Below are positions 24,601 to 33,421 of a stretch of 37,442 bases of DNA, piece after piece. Where the stretch lies: positions 1-37,442 of the IMG/VR virus record IMGVR_UViG_3300002460_000092. One strand, given 5' to 3'. A program made the translations under genes and the position numbers. The DNA comes from a virus. Positions within the stretch are counted from its first letter, which is position 1. The number at the start of each line of letters is the position of its first letter. The notes under the pieces were generated by a model. That model saw only the letters and a list, made by a program, of their open reading frames with translations, was not told the origin of the DNA and made no database searches.

Positions 24601-25367
24601 ATTGCTTTACTAAGCAGACTATTACGAGTAATTTTTTGTTCAGTCATAGCAAGAATTCTTGCTTGTTTTAAAGCTTTTTTAGTTGTCTCTATTTCTGGGT
24701 TTAAAAATCCTTTTTGAGCTAACCAAGATATTTCATCTGTTTCATTAGAAAAAGCTTTAAACCATTTAGATAATTGTAAAGTTGGATCCGCCATATCGTC
24801 TAAATTGTTCGTCCAATCTATAAATTTAAATCCTGTTCCGAATTTTTGTCCAAGTCTTCCAACTTTAAGACTTTTATTGACCGCAGAAATAACAGGAAAA
24901 AAATCTAATCCTAAACCTATAGATCTTAATACATTAATCCAAAGAGGTTCTTCCGCCCAAGTTTGTTTAGCATTTTCTAAATTCCAGCTAACACCTTCTG
25001 TATCCCACTTAAAGCCTAAAATTTGTGCATCATCCCCAATAAAGAGGTTAATAAGATTTCTAGGAACAATATTAGGATCACTAAAGCCTAATTCTCTAAT
25101 TTTAAAATTTCTTTCATTTATTCTTGATTCGAATTTTTCTTTTAATATACTTTTCTTTTCTAACTGTTTAGTACCTTTAGTAAGAATTTTTTGTATACGC
25201 AAATCATTTTGTTCTGAACTTTTAGAAAGTAAAGATCCTATTTTTGGTATAGTTTCCTCAGTAAATTCCTTTTCCTCCGTCTTATCTAAAGGATCAAAAT
25301 TTTCTAAATCTTGTTCAGTTTCAGAATCAAGATAACCTGAAAGTTCACTCATTAATGGTGACGACAT
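21618..25367 (-). CDS. Large internal virion / DNA-ejection protein
   Basis: 1249 residues with an AAGGAAAA ribosome site. The N-terminus is acidic and disordered-looking. The middle carries FHKTMSTSMNPNTQLQNLIGN, a motif typical of very large phage 'polyvalent' virion proteins. Two glycine-zipper hydrophobic segments lie at about 889-935 (GGAGGAALAAIL, GTLAGALAGYLIGS) and 1051-1085 (GAGIGYSAAGIPGAVAGAAV), suited to membrane insertion. Size and last position in the late operon match T7 gp16-like proteins, which extend the ejection channel through the host envelope. No transglycosylase motif was found. Family assignment is by layout, not by direct similarity. Confidence 0.6.
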   Translation of the reverse strand: MSSPLMSELSGYLDSETEQDLENFDPLDKTEEKEFTEETIPKIGSLLSKSSEQNDLRIQKILTKGTKQLEKKSILKEKFESRINERNFKIRELGFSDPNIVPRNLINLFIGDDAQILGFKWDTEGVSWNLENAKQTWAEEPLWINVLRSIGLGLDFFPVISAVNKSLKVGRLGQKFGTGFKFIDWTNNLDDMADPTLQLSKWFKAFSNETDEISWLAQKGFLNPEIETTKKALKQARILAMTEQKITRNSLLSKAIASGQESYYWAGKEIKVGSLQKLRHWFDSEFANSYWKVANATQPSDVAKFGKSLDEFYKTENLGRFFTDIPEEITTNARNTEVLRYWLDPTNYPLPADVHPTTVRWAVGLREAMEVHQKQAFELGMIDSDTLSKIPRHIPAQWISTPVPSSKKGVKSIFSFSRDEPEKAWEFIKWPDLESTTLLHREKSLPEILQILNQMDSNVQTGKKLITDPINLTFRGYFIDRQLYHNFKFMKDFIKDSVDKGLSLTDDIYQNTIGRTKMAGYISLERMPGREILRRIFAKNNPELLSDGKLPWILKAHYDSFFGKEGMFVQTQTATDILAGIISFHKTMSTSMNPNTQLQNLIGNQVFLSWGGVFPLDPNIVNIGEHSNAALMKILHLRRKNFKAVIDAPQDLVSIGAGLKEIPNEIIDQFIINNKIKLGTINVFNSKGKKITINLNDHFATEAFKQLTEYSSFAEVEGLKHIQRIYDRMRKGGFGKKVIGSLLSLSETPVIGSSIRKFSDFYLAGDYVPKTQMYFKYIAEGLSPDSAAMLTARYMPMYHTTGKFVTGSRRIMLPWITFPSEVLRIAKNQMMDNPLKILPWLHAVDIIQSLENIFGGETPESVVEAKRNLPYWAQTPQTIVGESKDISQTQGLIGGGAGGAALAAILKGGGFGRPIPVPGGAFTGTLAGALAGYLIGSQAKEDKLRGAIVNWLPLSSLNLGIDYESAPEYYQRLTVPKMIEASPVEPLAIMKPLLEILSGQTAYGEEIEAKGTADHLRRVWAGLVGFVSPPLIHTYGFKVTAPDEQKFRPYTTIGGTAIGAGIGYSAAGIPGAVAGAAVGSVTGASANIARIPIDLGLATDPRTMELKEAPVDFILNNFGLFKSYAASPSNRAMNQRIIGQELKTVRSSLKKQASYYIVNNNEDRAYELLAAVKATFIQEYPFDPKEATEKWSDWADSFIDEIGESPMWRGMSKKHMKSEILRVKRFEADNRSQALNEWVEALRLAMKMR

Positions 25368-25376
25368 TAATTTTCC

Positions 25377-27155
25377 TTATTTTTCTTTTTCTTTATAAAA
25401 GTTAACAGCCCATTCTACTAATTTATAAGGATCTATAACTTTACCATTATTAGCTTTACTCCATTGAGAAGCTAAATAAATTAAATTAGTAGCAATAATT
25501 TTTTCTCTATCTTCAATATTAGGATCTAAATTGATGTAAACTTCAAGAACTGCTCTCGAAAGCTCATCTTCAAACATTTTCTTTTTTTCAACAGGCATAG
25601 CTTTTGCTTTAGATTTAGTTTTAGCTTTATAGGAAGTTCCGCCCATTTCTTTTAAAACTTCATTAAAATCAGAAGGAGTGGGAATAGAACCTAAAGAAGT
25701 AAATTCCGGATCTATAGCTTTTGCAAAAGATTCTACGGATTTATTAATATTATCAATATCAACTGAAAGACTTCTGGTATATAGAGGTCCTTGTCCTAAA
25801 TACCGACTCTTTAATTCCTCTATTTCTGATTTATCTTTCCCTCCAGTAATTTTCTTAAATAAAGATTTTAAACCTTCATAACCTCGTTCAGTTTCCAATT
25901 CAATCATTTCTTTACTAAGATTTTTTCTTTGAGCGACAATTTCTTCTTTTTCTTTCTTGGTTAAGTTACCGGCTCCACGCAGAATATCTATGTCTTTAAT
26001 CCTTTGATAAATTTCTGAAAGTCTTTGGGATCGTTCTCCACTATAAGCAACATCAACTCTTTCTTCAACGGTTTGTGCTCGTTTTTCTAATTTACCAGGA
26101 AGCAACCTAACTCCTCGTGCTCGTTCCGGTATAACTTCTTCTTCAACTTCCTCTGAAGGAAATAAGTGTTCTTCTCTGGCGGAATACATTCTAGCAATTC
26201 TATCAGCAGCAAGTTCTCTATGAATAGGGATTCTAGATCGTGTCCATTTTGATATTAAAACTTCAACTTCATCTTTCTTTTCAGCTAAATAAAAATCAAT
26301 AGGATCTAAACCGAATTCTTTTTTAATGCTAGAACCTAATTTATTTTTAGCTTCACCCTCGTCTAGTTTAGACCAATCAATATAAGCTTTATAAAACTCT
26401 GCTGTATCTTCATCTTGAATAATTTTAGATTGAGATTCAATTAAATCTACACCGCCAGGCTTTAACATTAACCAATCCGCCCGTTTAGATTTAGGAACTC
26501 TATCTAATCCTTCTAACACTTCTTCTACAGAAGGCTTCTCTTGTTTTGCAGCTTGCGCTTCTGCTGAAATCATAGATGCTTCAGCTTGTTTTTCAGATGC
26601 CGCAGCTTGTCTTTCTGTTGCCGAGGCTTGTCTTTCATCTAATACCGTTCCATATAAACCCTCAGCCTCTTTTGCCGTTTTTTCTGGAATACCTAATAAA
26701 GCTTGATTTTGTTTTTGTCTCCCTATTAAAACACTATTAGCAATTTGTCCAATATAAGGATTATTATGATATTCTATAGTAGAATTTAAAACTTTCATTT
26801 CAAGAATACCCGTCTGTTCAATAGCCCAGGAATGAGCATCATTCATAGCTGCTGATCTTTCGAAAGGATCTTTAACTCCTCCGGCCTCTTTAATTCTTTG
26901 TGAATATTCTTGTCCTATTGCCTGACTTTCTATTTGAATATCATTGCCAATAGTTTTTCTATAGTTTTCTAGTTCATGTTTCCACCATCTATCTTGCATA
27001 TTAAATGCAATTTTCTGCCCCATTTCAGAAAGAGCCCTAGCACCTTCAGGCGACAAAGCGCCTCCTTCTGCAAAACCAGAACTGATTAAAGAAATACCAG
27101 TTTGAACTAAAGACGGACTAACATCTAAACTATATTGTTTTTCTTCCTGTGCCAT
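25377..27155 (-). CDS. Internal virion protein, coiled-coil
   Basis: 592 residues, start supported by GGAGG at 27164-27168 inside the end of the previous gene. Contains an Ala/Gln/Glu-rich stretch with a repeated register (ERQASATERQAAASEKQAEASM, shortened as 'xRQAxA' repeats, about 170-200) typical of long coiled coils, and a highly charged remainder with many Glu/Lys pairs. Position between the 355- and 1249-residue proteins corresponds to T7 gp15. It is probably part of the ejected core that forms a channel in the periplasm. No catalytic motif seen. The start is nine bases after the next gene in the operon order allows, so the transcripts are contiguous. Confidence 0.55.
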   Translation of the reverse strand: MAQEEKQYSLDVSPSLVQTGISLISSGFAEGGALSPEGARALSEMGQKIAFNMQDRWWKHELENYRKTIGNDIQIESQAIGQEYSQRIKEAGGVKDPFERSAAMNDAHSWAIEQTGILEMKVLNSTIEYHNNPYIGQIANSVLIGRQKQNQALLGIPEKTAKEAEGLYGTVLDERQASATERQAAASEKQAEASMISAEAQAAKQEKPSVEEVLEGLDRVPKSKRADWLMLKPGGVDLIESQSKIIQDEDTAEFYKAYIDWSKLDEGEAKNKLGSSIKKEFGLDPIDFYLAEKKDEVEVLISKWTRSRIPIHRELAADRIARMYSAREEHLFPSEEVEEEVIPERARGVRLLPGKLEKRAQTVEERVDVAYSGERSQRLSEIYQRIKDIDILRGAGNLTKKEKEEIVAQRKNLSKEMIELETERGYEGLKSLFKKITGGKDKSEIEELKSRYLGQGPLYTRSLSVDIDNINKSVESFAKAIDPEFTSLGSIPTPSDFNEVLKEMGGTSYKAKTKSKAKAMPVEKKKMFEDELSRAVLEVYINLDPNIEDREKIIATNLIYLASQWSKANNGKVIDPYKLVEWAVNFYKEKEK

Positions 27156-27158
27156 TTA

Positions 27159-28226
27159 TTAACCTCCAGGACTCCAAAGTTTAGACGTAGAACTTGACGG
27201 GTTAAACGGTGGAGTCTGAGTTTGTGGTTTCAAAATCTGTGATCCAAATATGGATCCTCCTGTTTCAATAGGAGAAGATGCTCCCTGCTCAGTAGCTTGT
27301 CCTTGCATAAATCCTTCAGTAGCCATGGACATCCCAGTAGGAACAAGAGATAGCGATGCTCCACCAGTAAAGGGAGCCCCAATAACTCCTATCGCGGCCG
27401 TGACAACTCCAAGACCTACTTGAACCCAATTAGTTTTCTTCTTTTGAGACAAAGCATCGGCTGCTGCATTATATTTTACAGCAGCAGGAATTGCACTTGT
27501 AGCCATAAATTCTCTAGCAGCATTAATTGAGTTAATATAAGTTTCTCTAACTCCGGCTAAATTAGCGGACCATGCTTGATTAAACTGCAAAGTAGCTCGT
27601 GCGTTATCCCTCGCCCAAGCGTCTAAATTAAAAGAAGCTTGAGCCATTTGCTGACCAACAAATTCATTAGCTTCTATTTGAGCTTGCATTTTTAAAGCTT
27701 CTTTAAGTCCTTCTCTTCTAGCTCTACCGCCAGAAGCAAAAGAAGACTTAATTTCTTCAATAGACTGTTCTGCTATTTGAGCGCCTCTTTGCAAAATAGG
27801 ACTAGAAATTGACCTTTGAAAGCGTTCATAAAGAGGTCCTTCACGATTTAATAGCTGTTCAGATTCTGCCGTTAACTTAGAAGCGATTTTAAAACTTGGA
27901 CTTTTAACTATTTGACCTACTGCTTTTTCCGGAGAGATCTGTTTTTCAGTATATAATTTCTTAAATACAGGTTTATCTCGTGGATAAACAAATGAAACAG
28001 CTTTTGCAGAAGGTTCAACATCTTCAAATATGCTCCCTCCACCAGAAATATCCGCAGGTTCAGTTGGTTCCTCAGTGGGTTCATACGTTCCAGGACGACC
28101 TAAAAGAGAACTAACATCTGAATAGATCTGCTCACCGCGATTTACCGCTTCTTTTATTTGTTCAGCTTCAGATATTGTCGCCCCAGATAACAGTCTTAAT
28201 CTACGTTTAGCGTGTTTTCGCCCCAC
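27159..28226 (-). CDS. Internal virion protein with glycine-rich membrane segment
   Basis: 355 residues starting with GTG, supported by GGAG seven bases upstream. Very basic N-terminus (MGRKHAKRRLRLL), an Ala-rich helical middle (QMAQASFNLDAWARDNARATLQ), and a hydrophobic Gly/Ala segment VGLGVVTAAIGVIGAPFTGG (about 265-285) that could span a membrane. The C-terminus is Pro/Ser-rich. Size, position after the tail protein, and membrane segment match T7 gp14, the first ejected core protein that forms the outer-membrane channel. The assignment is inference from gene order. Confidence 0.5.
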   Translation of the reverse strand: MGRKHAKRRLRLLSGATISEAEQIKEAVNRGEQIYSDVSSLLGRPGTYEPTEEPTEPADISGGGSIFEDVEPSAKAVSFVYPRDKPVFKKLYTEKQISPEKAVGQIVKSPSFKIASKLTAESEQLLNREGPLYERFQRSISSPILQRGAQIAEQSIEEIKSSFASGGRARREGLKEALKMQAQIEANEFVGQQMAQASFNLDAWARDNARATLQFNQAWSANLAGVRETYINSINAAREFMATSAIPAAVKYNAAADALSQKKKTNWVQVGLGVVTAAIGVIGAPFTGGASLSLVPTGMSMATEGFMQGQATEQGASSPIETGGSIFGSQILKPQTQTPPFNPSSSTSKLWSPGG

Positions 28227-28236
28227 AAATAGTCTC

Positions 28237-30672
28237 CTATATTACTTGAAATTGCCCGGGTCTAACATTAAATGTCATCTTAACAGAAAATATATTACTT
28301 GATATATTTAAATCAGAATTTTGTAATAATATCTTAATGAATTCGCCTGAATGAAAATCTACTCTAACAGGATATCTCAATAAGCTATTATTTGCTCCAA
28401 AAGCAAAAGCTATAGATTGAGTATCTCTAGCTATTGGTTGCTCAATCCCGTCCGCAGAGGATAAAGTAGCATTCCAAGTACAAGCATCACCCTTATGACT
28501 AACTTCTATAAGCTTTGGATCAACTCTCCCTGTTTGTCCTAGATTGGCTCGACCTGCCTCCCCTAATCTCATATAGTGTGTTTCAATTGTGGATACTATT
28601 GCTTCAGAAGAAAACGCTGTAGCCCAACTTTTAGAACCCTCATAAAACCATTCATATAGCATACCATCGCCACCAGCTACATAAAATCTAAAATCTCCAT
28701 TAGAATCAATAATCTCAATTGCGTCTTGCGGATTAATAGAAACAGGAAACGATAATTCGGACCAAAAACCCTCAGCCACATTATCTAACATATACTGATA
28801 CATAAAAGCCGAATTAAAGTTTCCTGAAGAATTCGGATTAAATTGAACAATAGAATTATCTCTGGATAAATGAACTGAAAAGATATTAGAAATATAATTT
28901 CTTGATAAATCTTCATATTTATCTCGTATAACTTCTGAAACTTTGATTAACTTTGATAAATCAAACGTTCTCAAACCATCATTATCTATAAGCCAACCAA
29001 CAGTTTTTGCTGTTCCACAAGCTCTAGGACCTACAGAACCGATATTCTCAGTAACCTTTTCTATGTCATAATTAGGATTAATACCCAATAATCTCCAAAG
29101 TCCACGGTCGGTAGTTACAACTAACCCTAATTTCGTTTCGAAAAGACCAGTAATATTCTCATGAAAGTTAAAAGTATTAACTAGTGGAAATTTCTCTGGT
29201 TCATCATCTTCGCTAAAATAAAGTAAAGTAGGATTAAAGGGATCTCCTGCTAAAAATACTGTTTTTCTATATGATTTTACTATTCCACACTTAGGAGGAG
29301 GACTTGAATCCTCGGTTGTACTTCCAGCTAAAGGAGGAGTTTCGACTCCCAAAGAAGCATCTGAAATCGTATCTGTATAAACTGTTGTTGTATTATCCTC
29401 TATAGTTGTTAATAAAAGTGGAGTTCCGCCCCCACCAACAGTTCGATAAATTTTTCTAGCTACTACTTGAGAATCGGACGAAATAGGAATACTAGTTAAA
29501 TTAACTTGAGCGTAAGTCTGACCTCCTCCTCTATTGTCCATCACCAAGCCTGGACCTGCATTCGATTCTAAATTGAATTTACTTATGTAAGTAACCCTAT
29601 AAGTATAAATTCCATTTGTAGCATCATTAGAAAAAACAGCTCCAGCTCCACTAAAGGTTCCACTTGGTTTTCCTCTTTCTAATGTTACTAATCTGTCAAA
29701 ATATGCAATAGTTCCGGATGAAGCCAATTGACCGTATAAAAATATATCAACAGTTCTTATTGCTGATGCAACTAAAGATCCTGCACTTGACCCTTCACTT
29801 CCAGTAGGAGCACTAGCAAAATCTAAAACTAAGGTATTCCATCCCAAATCTAATTGTGACTTAGAAAAAGTATAAGAATAGTAATTATTTGTAATCGGAA
29901 TACTTGAGTCTGAGCTAAATCTTATTTCTAAACAAAAAGTTGTATTTTTTAGACCGTCATACGTATCAGGGTCCATGTAAATAGAAATTTCAACACGATT
30001 CTCTGTGGTCGTAGGAGCCGCCCAAGTTCCTCCAGCCCCAAAATCTTTGGACATTCTGGCCGTAGTGCTTGCTCCTCCTTGTATCATTTTAATTGCAGAA
30101 CCATCTTTGGTGGTTATCGTTTCATCGTTAATAGTAGCATTGCTTGTAACCCAATCAGTAATATCGTCAAAAGTTTCAGCAATAGTCTCAGCATCACCCG
30201 GGGCCTTAACGCCCCAATTGGAGATTGTGTGTCCATCATACTTTATAGGATCATCACCGCTTCCGATTAGATTGGGATTTTGATTTTGTATTAAAAGAAA
30301 TTCATCAAATTTATCCCAAACATGGAAGAGCCCTGAAGTCCGACCTGTTTTCAAAGAAGTCAAAGTACCATTAGAATTAACCTTTTGAATAGTTGTTCCC
30401 GCCGCAACTAAAACTTGTCTTAGAATTTGTCCGTCTAGATCTGGATAGTTATAAAACCCGACCCAAGAAATAGGTTTTGTTACCGCCGCTTCTTGATAAT
30501 TAGAATTAAGAATTCTCCGAGAACCTTTTATCTTCCCGATGCCGCCAACAATGTTGTATAAATCTACATTAATCGCTTGCTTAAGTTGATTTCCTTGAAG
30601 AAGATTTGACGCAATTTTTGAAAAAACGCCTTTGAATTCTGTAATCTCGATAAATGGAAAGCTTATAAACAT
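28237..30672 (-). CDS. Tail nozzle / stabilisation-type beta-propeller protein
   Basis: 811 residues. The N-terminus (LLQGNQLKQAINVDLYN, GGIGKIKGSRRI) matches the opening of podoviral tail proteins such as P22 gp10 or T7 gp12, where an early 'GRxxRRPG/GSR' strand leads into a propeller. Repeated blade-like strands follow: LAGDPFNPTLLYFSEDDEPEKF, VVTTDRGLWRLLG, GPRACGTAKTVGWLIDNDGL. A middle insertion (about 165-330) looks like a carbohydrate-binding beta-sandwich (FCLEIRFSSDSS, GWNTLVLDFASAPTG). It probably forms the distal tail tube to which receptor-binding proteins attach. Gene order (connector gene directly upstream) supports this. Confidence 0.6.
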   Translation of the reverse strand: MFISFPFIEITEFKGVFSKIASNLLQGNQLKQAINVDLYNIVGGIGKIKGSRRILNSNYQEAAVTKPISWVGFYNYPDLDGQILRQVLVAAGTTIQKVNSNGTLTSLKTGRTSGLFHVWDKFDEFLLIQNQNPNLIGSGDDPIKYDGHTISNWGVKAPGDAETIAETFDDITDWVTSNATINDETITTKDGSAIKMIQGGASTTARMSKDFGAGGTWAAPTTTENRVEISIYMDPDTYDGLKNTTFCLEIRFSSDSSIPITNNYYSYTFSKSQLDLGWNTLVLDFASAPTGSEGSSAGSLVASAIRTVDIFLYGQLASSGTIAYFDRLVTLERGKPSGTFSGAGAVFSNDATNGIYTYRVTYISKFNLESNAGPGLVMDNRGGGQTYAQVNLTSIPISSDSQVVARKIYRTVGGGGTPLLLTTIEDNTTTVYTDTISDASLGVETPPLAGSTTEDSSPPPKCGIVKSYRKTVFLAGDPFNPTLLYFSEDDEPEKFPLVNTFNFHENITGLFETKLGLVVTTDRGLWRLLGINPNYDIEKVTENIGSVGPRACGTAKTVGWLIDNDGLRTFDLSKLIKVSEVIRDKYEDLSRNYISNIFSVHLSRDNSIVQFNPNSSGNFNSAFMYQYMLDNVAEGFWSELSFPVSINPQDAIEIIDSNGDFRFYVAGGDGMLYEWFYEGSKSWATAFSSEAIVSTIETHYMRLGEAGRANLGQTGRVDPKLIEVSHKGDACTWNATLSSADGIEQPIARDTQSIAFAFGANNSLLRYPVRVDFHSGEFIKILLQNSDLNISSNIFSVKMTFNVRPGQFQVI

Positions 30673-30721
30673 TAAATTATTTTAGTTCCTTTATTACACA
30701 AAATACAAGTTTTTAAGTTCA

Positions 30722-31417
30722 TTATGCATCTATCCAGTGCGGAATGAACGGGACTACAATTGATCTTCTGATTAGACGCTGTTCTATATACTTCTCCCAT
30801 TTTTCTTGATACCTTGCACGTTCCAACTCTATTACGCGAGAATTACCTCCAACCTCTAAAATAACTTCAGAAATCAAAGCTGAAGCTGCAGCATCTAATA
30901 CAAGTAATTCACTGAAAAGATCCGGAAAATCTGAATTCAACTGATCATTAGAATTCTCTAATTCAGCGGGCAAACCCCAATACTCTAATCGCAACCCATT
31001 AGTAATTGTTGTCCCTGGAGCCGGCTCCAATTCAAAGCCTTCCCCGATTGGCCTATAATTAGGTGAATATCCGTCTCCCGAGACTGTACTACTTGTTAAC
31101 ATCTCATAATGCCGTTCATAACTCTGGACAGGCCACCGACTTTCATCGGTTCTAACAAGTTCTAATTTAGCTAATCTCTGGAAGTTAGGAGGCCAAGAGT
31201 ACCGAGATTGATTTGCGACTAAATCCCTCTGCGCAACTAGAACGAAAAAACCTTCAAAAGCTAAATGAAGTTCAGAACAGCGCAGTCGATAACTAGAATT
31301 CAAGAATTGCTTTAGATCGTTGTCATCCCATTGACTCTTGGAAGCAGTAGGCTCTCTAAGCCATCGACGAATTCGAGATAATAGAGATTCCAATGTAGGT
31401 TGAAGTAATAAAGTCAC
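30722..31417 (-). CDS. Head-tail connector / tail adaptor protein
   Basis: 231 residues. N-terminal TLESLLSRIRRWLREP...QWDDNDLKQFLNSSYRLRC is the helix-turn-helix bundle start common to phage head-tail adaptors (T7 gp11 or gp6-like), which bind below the portal. It continues with SWPPNFQRLAKLELVR and LRLEYWGLPAEL, the beta-rich part of that family, and ends with a helix rich in Arg/Glu. Directly upstream of the propeller tail protein, as in T7-like genomes. More GC-balanced than its neighbours. The stop is followed by 49 bases to the next gene. Confidence 0.6.
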   Translation of the reverse strand: MTLLLQPTLESLLSRIRRWLREPTASKSQWDDNDLKQFLNSSYRLRCSELHLAFEGFFVLVAQRDLVANQSRYSWPPNFQRLAKLELVRTDESRWPVQSYERHYEMLTSSTVSGDGYSPNYRPIGEGFELEPAPGTTITNGLRLEYWGLPAELENSNDQLNSDFPDLFSELLVLDAAASALISEVILEVGGNSRVIELERARYQEKWEKYIEQRLIRRSIVVPFIPHWIDA

Positions 31418-31756
31418 TTAATTTTTCTCCAGTAATTTCTTTAAAACTTGTTTTAATTCCTCTAAATCCTTGCAACTATCAATATCCCCCGCTTGAATTT
31501 TATTTTGTCTTTCTAATTCTTTTGCTTTTACAGCCTCTTGCCACACTTCAATTTTTTGTTTAATGCCAGGAATTTCACGTATAATTCCCTCATGAACTTC
31601 TTGTAATCTATCATCTATACGCTCAGAACATCTCATAACAATTTCACCATTATTATCTGCTTGTAAAATTAAATCTTTTTCAGCGCACATTCCGGATCTT
31701 TTAATTTTTCCATCAGGATTATAAACAACATATTTAACTACTTGAGAATTACTCAT
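31418..31756 (-). CDS. Small phage protein of virion region
   Basis: 112 residues. The N-terminal part VVYNPDGKIKRSGMCAEKDLILQADNNGEIV resembles a short domain seen in small phage tail-region proteins ('G.I...G.c....l..Qa..ge'; from memory), and the remainder is a charged helix ending DLEELKQVLKKLLEKN, probably a coiled coil. Stop and start overlap neighbouring genes by a base or less, so it is cotranslated with the FN3 protein and the connector. Could be a tail fibre chaperone; this is a guess. Confidence 0.5.
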   Translation of the reverse strand: MSNSQVVKYVVYNPDGKIKRSGMCAEKDLILQADNNGEIVMRCSERIDDRLQEVHEGIIREIPGIKQKIEVWQEAVKAKELERQNKIQAGDIDSCKDLEELKQVLKKLLEKN

Positions 31757-32580
31757 TATCTTTTCGTTTCCAGAGCAAATAAAGATCTATCAAAAAAAGT
31801 CATTTGGTATGGAGGCGCGCCATTATCAATAACTTCTACATTAAAATAATAAGTCACAGTTCCACTTGGAGGATTATCAGTAAAAGATATAAACGTAACC
31901 GCTGGACCGGGCCAACTACTAGGTATAAATAAAGTAACAGAATATATGAGGGTTACTCCTCTAGAAAGTATAACATCAAATATTGTATTTTTACTAAGAT
32001 CTTCTACATAAAGCGTACCAAAATTTAAGAACACAGGACTTCCAGTAGAATTGAAAGTTACACTTTGAAGTGTAACCTCACCATCACTGTTATCCACAAT
32101 GATATCTCCTGCACTATACGCAGAAGTGGATGTAGTTATAGCATTTAAAGCAACATCATTTGTAGAAGCAAGTCCAGTATTAGTATTTAAAGTTGAAGAC
32201 CAATCTCCAAAAGTACCATTTTTTAACGCTGTACGAATTCTTACATAATAGGTAGTATTAGCTACTCCCTCAGCAAATGAATAGAAAATCTCTTTAGTTT
32301 TTATTATTGTTGGATTTGTAAATAAAATATTTGTGTCAAATTGCAATTCATAATAATCAAATTCAGATTGAGAAATATTCGCAGAAGACCATTTTACTAT
32401 AATTTCTCTAACACCTTGAACAATTGAAAGCCCTGTAATCGCAGGAGATCTAACAGATCCAACTCCTTGAGGTAGAGTCGTTGAAGCTAATGCGGTTTCA
32501 ATTTTTCTAAGCCTTAATTCGTTTTCAATATTTATCTCTCCTTCGGGAGAAGTAAATTCAAGTCCGAGACGATCAGCCAT
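31756..32580 (-). CDS. Fibronectin type III domain virion protein
   Basis: 274 residues. Residues about 40-140 form an FN3 domain: RSPAITGLSIVQGVREIIVKW, FDYYELQFDTN, TTYYVRIRTALKNGTFGDWS. FN3 modules decorate phage tails and capsids and bind sugars on the host. The second half (about 150-270) is beta-rich with repeated TVT/VTF strands (GEVTLQSVTFNSTGSPVF, FISFTDNPPSGTVTYYF), a possible second sandwich. Starts two bases after the upstream gene; in the same operon as the connector. Likely a tail or capsid surface protein. Confidence 0.65.
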   Translation of the reverse strand: MADRLGLEFTSPEGEINIENELRLRKIETALASTTLPQGVGSVRSPAITGLSIVQGVREIIVKWSSANISQSEFDYYELQFDTNILFTNPTIIKTKEIFYSFAEGVANTTYYVRIRTALKNGTFGDWSSTLNTNTGLASTNDVALNAITTSTSAYSAGDIIVDNSDGEVTLQSVTFNSTGSPVFLNFGTLYVEDLSKNTIFDVILSRGVTLIYSVTLFIPSSWPGPAVTFISFTDNPPSGTVTYYFNVEVIDNGAPPYQMTFFDRSLFALETKR

Positions 32581-32581
32581 T

Positions 32582-33259
32582 TTAAATTACAAGTCCGCCC
32601 TCTTTATCTTCGAGAGGTCGAACAATTCTTGATTTATCAGTTTGATTAGAATAACTTGTAATAACATCCCTAGTTGGATTTGTAGGATTTAAATTCCCTT
32701 TTTGAGCTTCTTCATACGCTTTTTTCATTAACCAACTATTTTCTTTTTGTACATTTTGAAAAAGTTCAAAACGATCTTTTTCTTGTTTTTCTTTAACTTT
32801 ATTTTGTTCTTCTCTAGAGAGTTTATTAAAGGCAAGTTGACCATATTTTGTCGTAAGTTGAGATTGCAACGCTAATCTTTTAACTAATAGTTTTAAATAT
32901 TCTGAATCTTTGGATTCTATAGCTGCTAAATGGGAATAGCCATGTGAGCCCATGAGCCAAAGATGCCACAGACCTTCTTCAAGGGGCGCTTCTGAATTAG
33001 CTTTTTTTAGAGCCCATCCAAATAAAATCTCTCCATACTCCTCGTGAATTGTAAACCGAGGATCATCCTCCGCGCCATAGTATCCATTCATTACAATTCC
33101 CTCCCACAATAATTTAAAAGGATGGAAAACTACAAATAGATCCTCGCCGATAGATTTAATATCATCAAGAAAAGCCGCTGAAAGATCTAGGCCCGGTTTT
33201 ACTTTTCGTAGTCTGCTAAAGTTAACTCCAAAACGAGCCGGAGGGTTATATTGATACAT
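32582..33259 (-). CDS. Hypothetical virion-region protein
   Basis: 225 residues. The first half is hydrophobic-aromatic (LLWEGIVMNGYYGAED, ILFGWALKKA, LWHLWLMGSHGYSHL), the second half is charged and helical (NKLSREEQNKVKEKQEKDRFEL). No family is recognised with confidence. Between small structural genes and the FN3 gene, so likely a virion or assembly protein. No suitable transmembrane segment or enzymatic motif seen. Confidence 0.5.
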   Translation of the reverse strand: MYQYNPPARFGVNFSRLRKVKPGLDLSAAFLDDIKSIGEDLFVVFHPFKLLWEGIVMNGYYGAEDDPRFTIHEEYGEILFGWALKKANSEAPLEEGLWHLWLMGSHGYSHLAAIESKDSEYLKLLVKRLALQSQLTTKYGQLAFNKLSREEQNKVKEKQEKDRFELFQNVQKENSWLMKKAYEEAQKGNLNPTNPTRDVITSYSNQTDKSRIVRPLEDKEGGLVI

Positions 33260-33289
33260 GTTTTTCTTCTTTGCAATTAAAATAAGTTT

Positions 33290-33421
33290 TTAATTTTTCT
33301 CTTTTCTGGTATTCTTTTCTCGAAAAGGACGCTGCCTCTTTTCTCTACAGCCCGAACAGTATTTAGGCCAACGCCCTTTACCTTTCCACTCCAAAAGTTT
33401 TCCGCAATCTGCGCAATGCAT
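33290..33421 (-). CDS. 43-residue zinc-ribbon protein
   Basis: The ATG overlaps the stop of the upstream 82-residue gene (TAATG on the - strand). Encodes MHCADCGKLLEWKGKGRWPK then YCSGC and a basic tail rich in Arg/Lys. Two CxxC pairs (3-6 and 22-25) form a four-Cys zinc ribbon. Small zinc proteins of this kind are often found in phage late regions and may bind nucleic acid. The start overlap is the main support; no similarity claimed. Confidence 0.5.
   Translation of the reverse strand: MHCADCGKLLEWKGKGRWPKYCSGCREKRQRPFREKNTRKEKN

Noticed and set aside
24805-25335. A 176-residue + strand frame opposite the 1249-residue virion gene
   Set aside because: Ser/Pro/Leu-rich translation typical of an antisense frame; the leftward gene has a good ribosome site and sensible composition.
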